Below are positions 26,747 to 36,046 of a DNA stretch of 64,000 bases, in pieces. Below the pieces are notes generated by a model, which saw nothing but the letters and a program-made list of their open reading frames with translations, ran no database searches and was not told the origin of the DNA. Position numbers and translations under genes: made by a program. How positions within the stretch are numbered: the first letter of the stretch is position 1; each line of letters opens with the position of its first letter. The stretch spans positions 1 through 64,000 of the forward strand of contig JADJQU010000009.1 of assembly GCA_016712565.1 (NCBI GenBank), written 5' to 3'. The stretch is from Planctomycetota bacterium (GTDB lineage Bacteria; Planctomycetota; UBA1135; GCA-002686595).

Positions 26747-27344
26747 GCATCACCACCGATTTTCCTGGATTGCTCGCCATGCTCCCGGCTGTCGAGAGCG
26801 TGATTTCCCAGACTGCGCCGTTCTGGACGACTCGGAACCCCGCGGGCGCGGCCAGGCCGCCGCGCAAACCCGTGGCGATCACCCGCTCGCGTTGAACCAC
26901 GAAAGTCTCGTCCAGCAGCTGACGCACGAGCTGCTTCTCCACCACGCCGTTGACCGCCTGGTCGCGGACCGTGTACTGCACGACCCAGTCCGCCCGGTTC
27001 TGCAGCGCGGCCGTATTGCCCAGTTGGCGGTCGTAGACGCCCCACACCTGGGCGCCGCCGACGGTGATCGGATGCTGGAACCGCAGACGGTGATTCCCGT
27101 CGGCCAACGTCACGGTAGAGATCGAAGCGTCGGTGCTGCTGCGCAGCTCCGTGGCGAGGTTGAGGGTCGCGGCGCGCAGCTCGCGATTCTGTCCGGTGCC
27201 CCGCACGACCTCGAGGGCCGAGTCGTTGCCCACCTCCGCCGCGACGCCGAGCGCGTAGCCCAGCACCGAGAAGATCACCAGCGCCACGAGCGTCTCGAGC
27301 AGTGTGAACCCCGCGCGGGCCCGCTTCGGCATGGGGCGCTTCAT
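26727..27344 (-). CDS. Type IV pilus / T2SS minor pseudopilin (PilW/GspJ-like)
   Basis: This 205-residue prepilin has the cleavage motif RAGFTLLETLVALVIFSVL (G/F processing with Glu at mature position 5), a long hydrophobic helix and a soluble C-terminal domain. It is 4 bp overlapped by the upstream pseudopilin gene and followed by the PilX-like gene. In type II secretion or type IV pili such proteins start assembly of the pseudopilus tip. A mature prepilin needs PilD-type peptidase, which is not in this window. Confidence 0.85.
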   Translation of the reverse strand: MKRPMPKRARAGFTLLETLVALVIFSVLGYALGVAAEVGNDSALEVVRGTGQNRELRAATLNLATELRSSTDASISTVTLADGNHRLRFQHPITVGGAQVWGVYDRQLGNTAALQNRADWVVQYTVRDQAVNGVVEKQLVRQLLDETFVVQRERVIATGLRGGLAAPAGFRVVQNGAVWEITLSTAGSMASNPGKSVVMHVNTRN

Positions 27345-27742
27345 CGCAGGGTCCTCAGGGTCGACAGGCGCGTCAGTTCCCGACCGGTCTTGAGGTCGGT
27401 GACGGCCGCACGGATCTGGATCAGGTTGACCGTGGTCGTGAAGACCGTGAGGTCGACCGCATAGCGCGAGGCCCCGGCGGTGGCCTCGTCGTAGATGCGA
27501 TTGCCGTTGAAGGTGAGCAGATTCTCGTACGGCTGTGCCGCGAGGTCCTCCATCACCGTCTGCGCGAAGACCGCGCCGCGGCTGGTGCGCTCGGCGCTGG
27601 ACACGGCGGCAATGCTCGCCAGGAAGGAGGCCGCCGACGCGAGCAGCACGCTGGCCGTGATCGCCAGCGCGATGGTCACTTCGAGCACCGAGAACCCCGC
27701 TTCACGCCGGGCCCGGCTGTTCTTCCCCCGAATCCTCTGCAT
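27341..27742 (-). CDS. Type IV pilus / T2SS minor pseudopilin (PilV/GspI-like)
   Basis: This 133-residue prepilin has the leader MQRIRGKNSRARREA followed by GFSVLEVTIALAITASVLLA, the canonical prepilin signal (G, then F, Glu at +5). The small soluble domain (VMEDLAAQPYENLLTFNG) is typical of the PilV/GspI class. It is the first gene of the pseudopilin run, with a 4-bp overlap to the next gene, so the four genes are probably one operon read from the promoter region upstream of 27742. Confidence 0.85.
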   Translation of the reverse strand: MQRIRGKNSRARREAGFSVLEVTIALAITASVLLASAASFLASIAAVSSAERTSRGAVFAQTVMEDLAAQPYENLLTFNGNRIYDEATAGASRYAVDLTVFTTTVNLIQIRAAVTDLKTGRELTRLSTLRTLR

Positions 27743-28335
27743 GGTTGCGGCCTTCTTCCCTCGCCTCGCGGCTCACCCACCCTTGGGTCTGGGCACCGTT
27801 CGGCCAGTGGCATCGGCCGGGTGAAGCCGAAAAAGGATTTCCTAAAAAATGCTGCACCGGCGTCGGAAACAGTTTCCATACAGAGCCGGCGGGGAGGCCC
27901 CGCTGGCCGCCGTCCGGGGCTCCGCCGCTCCGGCGGCCTCGTGGGGCAGGGTCGTCCGCCGGCCACCCTGGCCCGCGGGGCGTGGCAGGTGGCCCCGCGC
28001 CCGGCGGCGGCGAGGTGGCCGCTCCGCTCCATCAAGGAAGGTGCGGCGCCCAAGACAATCGTGCTGGGGGAAGATCAGGCCATCGCGATACTGCCCCGCA
28101 TCGCTGCGGATGGACACCCCGGCCCCCAGGCCGGAAGGCGCCGCTCCGCGGCGGTCGAGCACGGACCCACCGCAGCTCGACGAATTCCACCCTGGCGGCT
28201 CGAGATCCACGGCTCCGCACGCGGCGCCCCCGGCACTCCGCGTTGTCGACGGAGCGGCCCGCGGGGCGCCCCCACCCCCGGAGGCCTGCCGTCGAGGGGG
28301 GTGTCGACGGCGGCTCGGAGTCGGCCTACCCGCGG
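27743..28335. other. Intergenic region with AT-rich patch
   Basis: A gap of nearly 600 bp upstream of the pseudopilin operon. It is GC-rich except at about 27828-27850, where A/T runs flank the palindrome AGGATTTCCT, a plausible promoter or operator 90-110 bp before the first pseudopilin. Minus-strand open frames in the region have shadow-like composition (Ala/Arg/Gly/Pro-rich) and are not called. Confidence 0.4.
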
Positions 28336-29232
28336 TCAACGCGGCTCGCGCACGATCAGGCGCCGCACCTCGAACCCCTGTTCCTCGAGGTGGGCCTGGC
28401 CGGGGCCGTGTTCCCTGGTGGCAAGCGCTTCCTCGAGCCGCCTGAGTTCCTCGGCGCCGACTTCACGGGTCCGAACCGCCACCAGGACCACCCACTGACC
28501 GACGCCGCGGGGCACCAGGAACCCCGGCTGATAGCGCACCGCCGCGCCGTCCGCGGATCCCACGGCCCTCGGCCCGGGCAACAGGCTCCGCCCCGCGGGG
28601 ATCGGGAGCGCGGCCGCCTCCGACGTGGGGAACAAACGCTGGGGCGCGCCCCGCTCTCCCCAGGCGAAGAGCAACACCGAGGCGGGCTCGGCCAGTTCGA
28701 GGGGCACCACGAACCAGCCCGCCTCCAGTTCCTTCGCGCCGGATCCCAGGGCCTGGTCGATCAGCTGACCCTCGGCCAGGGCGGCGCGCCGCAGGAACTC
28801 GGCGGGAGCGAGCACCGTGGGGTTCTCGCCCCGGGACATGGCGATTCCCGGGGCACACTGACCGACGAGGGCCGGCGCACCATGGATCCAGTCCTCCGCC
28901 AGGGCGTGTCCGGGCGCCAGCGCCACTTCGAAGGCGGGCTCCCGCGGCCCGAGCAGTCGCGGAATCGTCAGCGTGGCGATCAGGGCCGCGGCCGCCGCCA
29001 GGGCGAGCCAACGGCCCCAGCGGGCGCGGGGCGGGGCCGAGAGCCGTTGGCGCGCCATCCGTTGATCCATGCGCGCAAGCGCCTCCACCCGCGCCGCCAA
29101 CTCGGGCTCGGCGGCCAGGCGCAGCTCGAACTCGATCGCCGCGTCCACGCCGAGGTTCCCGTCGATCCAATCGAGGGCGGTCGCCACTTCCTCGGGCGTC
29201 AGTTCGCGTTCCGGTCCGGTTGCGCCGCTCAT
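28336..29232 (-). CDS. Putative transmembrane anti-sigma factor
   Basis: This 298-residue protein has a cytoplasmic N-terminus (LTPEEVATALDWIDGNLG, LRLAAEPELAARVEALARM) of the type that binds an ECF sigma factor, one transmembrane helix at about 75-92 (GRWLALAAAAALIATLTI) and a large external domain of mixed alpha/beta character (YQPGFLVPRGVGQWVVLVAV). There are no zinc-finger Cys/His residues, so it is not the zf-HC2 class. It is translationally coupled (ATGA) to the sigma gene upstream, which supports the role. The external domain may sense an envelope signal. Confidence 0.7.
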   Translation of the reverse strand: MSGATGPERELTPEEVATALDWIDGNLGVDAAIEFELRLAAEPELAARVEALARMDQRMARQRLSAPPRARWGRWLALAAAAALIATLTIPRLLGPREPAFEVALAPGHALAEDWIHGAPALVGQCAPGIAMSRGENPTVLAPAEFLRRAALAEGQLIDQALGSGAKELEAGWFVVPLELAEPASVLLFAWGERGAPQRLFPTSEAAALPIPAGRSLLPGPRAVGSADGAAVRYQPGFLVPRGVGQWVVLVAVRTREVGAEELRRLEEALATREHGPGQAHLEEQGFEVRRLIVREPR

Positions 29233-29900
29233 GGCAGGTCCTCCGAACCATAGCCCTTGGCCGTCAAGCATTCCCGCAGGCGCTCCAGGGCGCGGAACAC
29301 CCGCAGGTGAATCGTGTTGCGGTGCACGCCGAGCCGGCGCTGGATCGACTCGGTGTCCAGGCCTTCGTCGTAGCGCAGGGCGAGCGTGCGACCGAGCTCC
29401 TCGGGCAGGCGACGGCGGCAGTCCACCAGGGCGGCGGCCGCCTCTTCCCGGGCGAGACCCCGGCCGTGGTCGACCCCGGGCCCCGGGCGGGACGGGGCGG
29501 CTCCCCCTGGGCCGTGGGGGCTCCCGGGCCCGCCCCCCAGCAGGGGTTCCAGGTCGTCGCGGTAGTCGAGTCTGGAGGCACGCATCTTCTTCCGGTGGTC
29601 GGAGAGGACGCCCCAGGCCCGGTATTTCAGGAATGTGGACAAATCGCGCGGGGCCGCGGGGCCGCGGGACAGGAACGCAAAGGTGGTGCGCTGGACCTCC
29701 TGGGCCAGATCCGCCAGGTCCTCCCCGCGCACGCCGCGGCGAATCAGCTCCGCGCGGGCGATGGAGGTCGTGAGCTGTGCGAGCTCGGCGCGCGCCGCCC
29801 CCTCGCCGGCCGCGGCGCGGGCCCAAAGGTCGGCGTCATTCCCCACGGCGGGGCTCGCTCCGGCGCTCGGCTGGGGCGGAGGATCCTTGGGACCGGTCAT
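29229..29900 (-). CDS. ECF sigma factor paired with anti-sigma factor
   Basis: This 223-residue sigma-70-family protein has region 2 (DLADLAQEVQRTTFAFLSRG, FLKYRAWGVLSDHRKKMRAS) and region 4 (LPEELGRTLALRYDEGLDTE, SIQRRLGVHRNTIHLRVFRA). A Gly/Pro-rich insert of about 25 residues separates them, an oddity that might be a flexible linker. The stop overlaps the anti-sigma start by 4 nt. It is transcribed away from the subtilisin-like protease; the 380-bp space between carries a 12-bp direct repeat that could be its own control site. Confidence 0.85.
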   Translation of the reverse strand: MTGPKDPPPQPSAGASPAVGNDADLWARAAAGEGAARAELAQLTTSIARAELIRRGVRGEDLADLAQEVQRTTFAFLSRGPAAPRDLSTFLKYRAWGVLSDHRKKMRASRLDYRDDLEPLLGGGPGSPHGPGGAAPSRPGPGVDHGRGLAREEAAAALVDCRRRLPEELGRTLALRYDEGLDTESIQRRLGVHRNTIHLRVFRALERLRECLTAKGYGSEDLP

Positions 29901-30116
29901 GGCGGGGGAGGCCCCCCCGGGTTGGCCCTCCCCACGCCGGTCCCGCGGTGGTGGAAAGGTCCATGGGCCGGGGCCGTGGGCTTCATCCGGGGGAGATCCT
30001 ACGCGCCGCCGTCGGGGGGGACGTCAGGGGCGCGGCCTGCCCGGTCGAGACGGGACGGGCCGGGGGAATGCCGCGCACAGGCTCCGCCGCGGGACCCCGC
30101 CAGCGCCCGATGGACG

Positions 30117-30143
30117 CATAAACCATTATCCCATAAAGCATTA
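30117..30143. repeat. 12-bp direct repeat in divergent promoter region
   Basis: CATAAACCATTA (30117-30128) is followed, after TCC, by CATAAAGCATTA (30132-30143). One mismatch in 12 and a 15-bp period fit regulator binding to one helical face, roughly. It is AT-rich in a GC-rich background. It lies 217 bp upstream of the sigma gene start and 140 bp upstream of the protease start. Confidence 0.5.
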
Positions 30144-30282
30144 CGGTTTCCTTGGGTGCGCGGTGTGCATTCGGCGCTGCGCGGCCTCTCCTGCGGCCGT
30201 CACCCGAATCACCCGGGCGAGCGCCTTCCGTCGCTCACCCATTCCCCGGCCCGGAACGCCCCGGCCCACGAAGGACTCCCCC

Positions 30283-33200
30283 ATGCGCTCGTCACACTGG
30301 CTCGCCTCCCTGCTCGCGATCCTCTCCCCGGCGGCGGCCGCGGCCCAGGCCCCCCAGGAGAAGGCCTCTCCCACCGGCCGTCAGACCGTGCCCCAGGGGG
30401 CCCAGGGGGCTAGGTCCATCACCTCCGCCGGCGAACTCCGGCCCCCGGCCAGTGCCCTCGATCCGGAGGCCCAGCGTGCGAAGGATCTGGTTCGCCGCCC
30501 GGGTGTCGACGCGGGGTCCCCGGTCGCGTTCCGCGCCGCCGTGTCCGACGAAGCGCCCCTGCCGGTTCCCGCGCGCGTGAAGACCGGTCCCAACGGCGAC
30601 GTGGTGCTCGAACCCGCCTCGGGGGATCCCTACTTCCTGGGCTTCGCGGCCGGCGACTACTACCCGCCGAAGGGCGAGCGGATCGACCCCCAGCTGCTTC
30701 GCAACGTGCAGGCCGCCTACGGCGATGGACGCCCGAATCAGGAGACCTACGGCTTCGTGATGCTGGAGAAGCGCATCACCGAGGAGCGCATCGCCGCGCT
30801 GACCGCCCTGGGTGCCCGCGTGCTGGAGTTCCACCCCCACAACTGCCTTAAGGTCGCCCTGCCGATCTTCTCCCTCGAGTCGATCGCCGCGGCCCCCGAC
30901 GTGCGTTGGGTCGGCGTCGCGCGCCCGGCCCAGAAGGTCCATCCCCGACTGGTGGAACAGCTGGCCCAGGCCCGCGCCGGCGACTCCCTCGACGTCTACA
31001 TCGACGTGTTCGATTCGGACCTCAACGCCGCCTCGGTGGTCGAGAGCTTCGGCTCCGTGAGCCAGTTCACCGCCGGCGTGATCCAGGAAGGCAACGACAC
31101 GGCCCGGCCCCAGCGCACGCAGTCCAACGGCTGGCAACAGCTCGCGTTGCAGGGCCTGGGCGTCGAGGTGCTCGAGTACGTGGAGACCATTCGCGCCTTC
31201 CGCGCGCGGATCACGCCCACCCAGATCGAGAGCCTGCTGGCGCTCGACTTCGTGCAGTTCCTCGAGAGCAACGAGGCGCCGTCGCCGGCCCACGACTTCT
31301 CCACGGCCCTGATCGCCAGCGACAACGTGCGCGCGTACTTCAGCGGCGGCACGAACTCCGTGGTGTCGTCCGGCCAGGTCGATTCCGGCTTCGACGCCGG
31401 CCACTGGGACCTCAACCACACCAACGGCGTCGGCTGGGACCTCTCGGGCTCCGCGACCGGTGCCTGGCACGACGGCTGCACCCACGGCTCCCACGTGGCC
31501 GGCACGCTGCTCGGCAACGGGGGCTCGGGCGCCCTGGAACTCAAGGGCAACGCCCCCGGCCTGGGCTGGGGCGGCGCGGGCCGCCACTACAACCTGAAGA
31601 TCTTCAACGACGGCTGCGGCTTCGGCGGCGCCTCGATGGCGTCGATGCTGGGCCTGCTGCGCAGCTCGTTCTTCGACGGCGTCTCCACCACGCCGCGGCC
31701 GATGGTGGTGAGCAACTCCTGGGGCACGAGCCCCGGCGCCACGCCGTTCCGCGGCACGGAAGCCGATGCGCGCCTGCTGGACGACGAGGTGTACTTCCAG
31801 GTGCAGGGCTACGTCTTCTCCTCGGGCAACAACGGCGCCGGCAAGGTCGGCCTGCAGCCCGGAGCGAAGAACGTGCTCACCGTGGGCAGCGTGCAGGCCT
31901 ACACCGAACCGGGCTTCGGTTCCGTGGGCGATCTGGCCTGGGATTCTTCCACGGGCCCCATGGGGGACTCGCGCTGGAAGCCCAACGTCGTGGCGCCTGG
32001 CGTGGACATCCTCTCGGTGTCCGCGAACACGACCACGGGACACAAGTACTTCTCGGGCACGAGCATGGCCGCTCCGCACGTCAGCGGCACGCTGACGCAG
32101 TTGCTCGACAACTACCCCTGGTTGCGCTACTCGCCCTCGCGCACGGACTGCCTGGTGATGGCCAGCGCCGTGACGAAGGACAACCAGCAGCTCAGCACGC
32201 CCAGCGACGCGCACCTGCGCCAGTTCGGCACGGGACGAATCGACGCCACCAAGGCCATGTGGGGCACGGGCGGCGGCGATTCGGGTTGGATCAACTGGGG
32301 CTTCTTCATGTCCTCGAACACCTACAGCTCGGCCGACTTCACGGTCAATCCCGGCTGCACGCGGCTGGTGGTATGCATGCACTACAAGGAATCCCAGGCC
32401 TCGTCGGGCGCCTCCGTGGCCCTGAAGAACAACTGGGACCTGTACCTGGACCAGCCGCCGATCGATCCGAATTTCAACACCGGGGACTGGTTCGCCCAGC
32501 AGTCCAGCATCGACAACACCGAGATTCGCATCCTCGACTTCCCGGTCAGCGGGGTGTGGCGCTGGAAGACCTGGCCCACGTCCACCACGACGGGCTGCGA
32601 CATGGCGGTGACGGTGTATGCCTACTACGGCTCCACCACGCCCGACCTGACGGTCACGTCGACCCAGAGCGCCACCTACGTGCGCCCCGGAGTCGCGGTG
32701 GATTTCACCGGCTGGGTCTACAACCCGGAGTCCCTGGCCTCGGGGGTCAGCCTCACGCCGGACCTCGCGGGCGCGACGCTGATCGACTCGCTGCGCTCCC
32801 TGGCCGACGGCACGGTGGCCCACTTCATGGACAATTACCCGTCCTACGGCCGCAGCGTGACCCTGGGGGACATGTTCCCCGGCCAATGGAAGGGCAACAT
32901 CTGGCAACTCGTCTGGGGCAGTGAAGGGGTCAAGAACCTGTCCGTCTCGAGTTCCTCGGACAATGCGCTGGACCACGTGGCCACGGCCCAGGTCGTCGTC
33001 GACGGCACGGCGCCGAGCGACGTGACCAACCTGACGAGCACGACCCACACGCCGTTCACCTGGACCAGCGACAACAACCTGTCGATGGTCTGGGACGCGG
33101 CCACGGACAACCTCTCGGGGGTGGCCGGCTACAGCGTCGAGTTCAGCACGGGCTCGCCGGTCTTCCCGGACGGCACGGTGGACGTGTTCTCGCCCGACGC

Positions 33201-34089
33201 CGGCGCCTTCGGACTGCCGTCGGTGAGCGCCTCGAACGGCTACTACGTCTCCGTGGTCGCGGTGGACCAGGCCGGGAACGTCAGCACCAATGTCGCCGCC
33301 ATGGGGCCCTACTTCATCGACGTGGACGCTCCGCTCGAGCCTGCGAACGTGGTTTCGACGAGCCACGTCGTGGGAGCCCCCGACTGCAACTCGCTGATCT
33401 CGATGCAGTGGGACGATGGTTCCGACGCCCACTCGGCCGTGCAGGGCTACGCCGCGCTGTTCGACAATTCCCCCAGCACGGACCTGACCGGCTCGCCGGT
33501 GGTGGTGGTGGGCACCGGAAACCCCTTCTTCGTTCAGGACGTGGGCGCCTCCAACGCCGACTGGTACTTCCACGTGGCGACGGTGGACGTGGCGGGGAAC
33601 ACCTCGGCCACGATCACCCAGGGCCCCTATCGCAGCGCAGCGACGCCCAGCGTCTACTGCGTCGCGAAACTCAACTCCCTGGGCTGCTTCCCGGACATCA
33701 ACTACTCGGGCACGGCCAGCGCCAGCGCCACCAGCGGCTTCACGGTGCTGGCCACCGAAGTGCGCAACAACAAGCCGGGGCTCGTGCTCTACAGCGTCAC
33801 GGGAGCGGCCAGCCAGCCGTTCCAGGGCGGCACTCTCTGCCTGCAGGCACCGGTGCGCCGCAGCACGGGCGTCAACTCCGGCGGCCTCCCGTCGGGCAAC
33901 GACTGTTCGGGCATGCTGTCGATCGACATGAACAGCTTCGCCGCGGGACTCCTGGGCGGGACGCCGAGCCCGGCCCTGCTCGTGGTGGGCACGGACGTGT
34001 GGTGCCAGTGGTGGAGCCGCGATCCGGGCTTCCCCGCTCCCAACAACTCCTCCCTGAGCAACGCCCTGACCTACCGCGTCTGCAACTGA
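30283..34089 (+). CDS. Secreted subtilisin-like serine protease with FnIII-like and C-terminal domains
   Basis: This 1,268-residue exported protease has a signal peptide (MRSSHWLASLLAILSPAAAA) and a pro-region to about residue 350. The S8 domain has Asp367 (VDSGFD), His401 (HGSHVAGT), the oxyanion Asn in SSGNNGAG, and Ser594 in GTSMAAPHVSG. A beta-rich domain follows, then two FnIII-like repeats (each with VVAVDQAGN or VATVDVAGN), and finally the shared planctomycete domain (from 33655: YCVAKLNSLGCFP, NNKPGLVLYS, NDCSGMLSIDMNSFAAG, LSNAL). It probably degrades extracellular protein and stays at the cell surface. The start at 30283 gives a clean signal peptide; the frame runs open upstream but is non-coding there. 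Confidence 0.92.
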   Translation: MRSSHWLASLLAILSPAAAAAQAPQEKASPTGRQTVPQGAQGARSITSAGELRPPASALDPEAQRAKDLVRRPGVDAGSPVAFRAAVSDEAPLPVPARVKTGPNGDVVLEPASGDPYFLGFAAGDYYPPKGERIDPQLLRNVQAAYGDGRPNQETYGFVMLEKRITEERIAALTALGARVLEFHPHNCLKVALPIFSLESIAAAPDVRWVGVARPAQKVHPRLVEQLAQARAGDSLDVYIDVFDSDLNAASVVESFGSVSQFTAGVIQEGNDTARPQRTQSNGWQQLALQGLGVEVLEYVETIRAFRARITPTQIESLLALDFVQFLESNEAPSPAHDFSTALIASDNVRAYFSGGTNSVVSSGQVDSGFDAGHWDLNHTNGVGWDLSGSATGAWHDGCTHGSHVAGTLLGNGGSGALELKGNAPGLGWGGAGRHYNLKIFNDGCGFGGASMASMLGLLRSSFFDGVSTTPRPMVVSNSWGTSPGATPFRGTEADARLLDDEVYFQVQGYVFSSGNNGAGKVGLQPGAKNVLTVGSVQAYTEPGFGSVGDLAWDSSTGPMGDSRWKPNVVAPGVDILSVSANTTTGHKYFSGTSMAAPHVSGTLTQLLDNYPWLRYSPSRTDCLVMASAVTKDNQQLSTPSDAHLRQFGTGRIDATKAMWGTGGGDSGWINWGFFMSSNTYSSADFTVNPGCTRLVVCMHYKESQASSGASVALKNNWDLYLDQPPIDPNFNTGDWFAQQSSIDNTEIRILDFPVSGVWRWKTWPTSTTTGCDMAVTVYAYYGSTTPDLTVTSTQSATYVRPGVAVDFTGWVYNPESLASGVSLTPDLAGATLIDSLRSLADGTVAHFMDNYPSYGRSVTLGDMFPGQWKGNIWQLVWGSEGVKNLSVSSSSDNALDHVATAQVVVDGTAPSDVTNLTSTTHTPFTWTSDNNLSMVWDAATDNLSGVAGYSVEFSTGSPVFPDGTVDVFSPDAGAFGLPSVSASNGYYVSVVAVDQAGNVSTNVAAMGPYFIDVDAPLEPANVVSTSHVVGAPDCNSLISMQWDDGSDAHSAVQGYAALFDNSPSTDLTGSPVVVVGTGNPFFVQDVGASNADWYFHVATVDVAGNTSATITQGPYRSAATPSVYCVAKLNSLGCFPDINYSGTASASATSGFTVLATEVRNNKPGLVLYSVTGAASQPFQGGTLCLQAPVRRSTGVNSGGLPSGNDCSGMLSIDMNSFAAGLLGGTPSPALLVVGTDVWCQWWSRDPGFPAPNNSSLSNALTYRVCN

Positions 34090-34108
34090 CGGGCGAGCGG
34101 AACGGAAA

Positions 34109-34158
34109 GCGCGGGGCGGAGAGCTTCCCTGGGGAGGCGCCCGCCCCGAGCCCCGCGC
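34109..34158 (+). terminator. Terminator-like stem-loop after the protease
   Basis: GCGCGGGGC (34109-34117) pairs with GCCCCGCGC (34150-34158), a 9-bp stem with a 32-nt loop, 20 nt past the stop. There is no T tract, so the function is uncertain. Confidence 0.35.
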
Positions 34159-34329
34159 CCCGCAACCAGCGCTTCAGTTGGCGGGGTTCACTCCCGACGC
34201 GACGCAAAGCCCGTCGAGCCGCGGGGCCCCGGAGCCCCCAGGAAAAGCACTGCCGGGATCGACGGCGCCGGATACGATCGAAGGCGTCGCCCGCCGCCCC
34301 GCCCAGGAACCCCGCTCCAAGGAGCCCCC

Positions 34330-35463
34330 ATGTTCCATTCGTCCAGATCCGCATTCGCGTCCCTGCTCGGCTGCCTCCTCGCGCCTGGAATGCTCGTGGC
34401 CTCCCTGGCCGCCCCCGCGTCGGCGGGCGATGTCTACATCCCCAATCACGCGCCCACCACGGCCGGGCCCGGCGGCTACTCGACGCTGATGCACACCCAG
34501 GCCCGCTCCTACCAACTCGTGGTCGGAACCCAGGAGCTGGGCGGCCTGCCGGTGGGCACGATGATCACCGGCGTGACCTGGCGCCTCTCCACCTGGATCG
34601 CCTACCCGAGTTGGCCGGGCGCGGGTTCCACCGCCAGCTACACGAACTACGACATCTATCTGTCGAGTTCGAACAATCCGCCGGGTTCCCTGAGCACCAC
34701 CTACACCGACAACATCGGCCCCGACGTGGTGCAGGTGCGCGGCGGCCCCTTGAGCCTCTCCGACGTGTTCTTCCAGGGCGGCGCGGTGACGCCCAGCGTC
34801 AATCCCTACGGCGTGCTGGTCGACTTCACCACGCCCTACCTCTATCAGGGCGGCGATCTGCTGCTGACCGTGCGCCACACGGGCAACGCCTTCTCGAACG
34901 CCGTGCTCGACACGGTCTCGAGCCCCTTCTGCCAGGCCATCGGCGTGTCGAGCTACACGCAACCCGACGCCTGGTACGCCCAGGGCCTGATCACCATGAA
35001 GCTGGTCTATGCCGACACAACGACCACCTACTGCACGGCGAAGATCAATTCCCTGGGCTGCCTGCCGCAGATGAGCTTCTCGGGCGTGCCGAGCGCCACC
35101 ACCGGTTCGGGCTTCACCGTCCAGGCGAGCGGCGTCTTGAACAACAAGCCGGGCCTGCTGCTCTACTCGAACACCGGCCGCGCCGCGCTGCCCTTCCAGG
35201 GCGGCATTCTCTGCATGGCAGGCCCGGTGCGTCGCTCGGTGCCGCTGAATTCCGGCGGGAATCCGCCGCCCAACGATTGCTCGGGCTACTACGACATCGA
35301 CATGAACGCCTTCGCGGTCGGCGGCCTCGGGGGCACGCCGCAGGCCTACCTGCAGGTGCCCGCCACGCAAATCAACGCCCAGTTCTGGGGCCGCGACAAT
35401 GGCTTCGTGCCGCCCTTCAACTCGACCCTCTCGGACGCCGTGGAGTACTTGATCGGGGCCTAG
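34330..35463 (+). CDS. Secreted protein with shared C-terminal domain
   Basis: This 377-residue protein has a signal peptide (MFHSSRSAFASLLGCLLAPG through SAG). Residues 35-230 are a beta-sandwich-like domain (TMITGVTWRLSTW, YTNYDIYLSSSNNPPG, GGDLLLTVRHTGNAF), with the pattern of a surface or cellulose-binding-like domain but no confident name. The last 145 residues (from 35029) are the planctomycete domain: YCTAKINSLGCLP, NNKPGLLLYS, NDCSGYYDIDMNAFAVG, FWGRDNGFVPPFNSTL. It directly follows the subtilisin-like protease on the same strand, 240 bp on, so a functional link is possible. Confidence 0.8.
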   Translation: MFHSSRSAFASLLGCLLAPGMLVASLAAPASAGDVYIPNHAPTTAGPGGYSTLMHTQARSYQLVVGTQELGGLPVGTMITGVTWRLSTWIAYPSWPGAGSTASYTNYDIYLSSSNNPPGSLSTTYTDNIGPDVVQVRGGPLSLSDVFFQGGAVTPSVNPYGVLVDFTTPYLYQGGDLLLTVRHTGNAFSNAVLDTVSSPFCQAIGVSSYTQPDAWYAQGLITMKLVYADTTTTYCTAKINSLGCLPQMSFSGVPSATTGSGFTVQASGVLNNKPGLLLYSNTGRAALPFQGGILCMAGPVRRSVPLNSGGNPPPNDCSGYYDIDMNAFAVGGLGGTPQAYLQVPATQINAQFWGRDNGFVPPFNSTLSDAVEYLIGA

Positions 35464-35635
35464 CGGCCCCCCAGGAGCCCGAGGAGCCCGAGGAGTCCCG
35501 GCCGATCGGCCGCTGCCCCGGCGGCCTGCACGCCAGGCCCGAGCGCCCAGGGTCGGGGGCGCCCCGACGCCGCTTATCGATTCGATCAGCGCGGTTGGCT
35601 GGCCCTCCTCGGCCGTGAGGCCGATCCTCGTGGGC

Positions 35636-36031
35636 ATGAACTCCAACTCGACCGTCGCGGCCACCCACTTTCCCGCCCGGCGCACCGCCTGGCTCGCCAC
35701 CGCGGCGATGTGCGGCTTGGGAGCGCTCGCGTGGCTGCTCCTGGGGCTTTTCATCGAGGCCCGCGAGGCCTGGGACTCGACGCTCTACTTCCTCGCGGTC
35801 CTGCCGCTCTCCGTGGTCGCGGGCGTGATTGCGGGCTGGCGCCATGGGGGACCGGGCTGGCGCTGGCCCCTGGCGTACTTCGGCGGGCAACTGCTGGTGA
35901 TCGCCCCGCGCTGGTTCCAGCCTGGGGAAGGCTCGCTGTGGCCGCTTGCGCTGGTCTTCCTCTTCGTCTGTTCCCTGCCCTGCTGGCTCGCCGCGGAATT
36001 CGTGATCCGGGTGCGCGAGCGCGTGCGCTGA
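35636..36031 (+). CDS. Four-helix integral membrane protein
   Basis: This 131-residue protein has about four transmembrane helices: TAWLATAAMCGLGALAWLLLG, STLYFLAVLPLSVVAGVIAG, the WRWPLAYFGGQLLVIAP region and WPLALVFLFVCSLPCWLAAE. The ends are basic (VIRVRERVR), consistent with cytoplasmic termini. I do not recognise a family. The ATG at 35636 is preferred over one seven codons upstream; neither has a clear ribosome site. It converges with the lipase-like gene that ends at 36047. Confidence 0.7.
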   Translation: MNSNSTVAATHFPARRTAWLATAAMCGLGALAWLLLGLFIEAREAWDSTLYFLAVLPLSVVAGVIAGWRHGGPGWRWPLAYFGGQLLVIAPRWFQPGEGSLWPLALVFLFVCSLPCWLAAEFVIRVRERVR

Positions 36032-36046
36032 GCCGACCGGGCCCGC

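Noticed and set aside
27781..27840. Sigma-54 promoter for the pseudopilin operon (TGGCCGAACGGTGC, minus strand)
   Set aside because: The GG and GC dinucleotides are 9 nt apart; sigma-54 needs 10.
27842..28339. Minus-strand gene upstream of the pseudopilin operon
   Set aside because: Only Arg/Ala/Pro/Gly-rich sequence, no recognisable protein features.
30292..33573. Long minus-strand open frame opposite the subtilisin-like protease
   Set aside because: Shadow; the plus-strand protein has all catalytic residues and a signal peptide.
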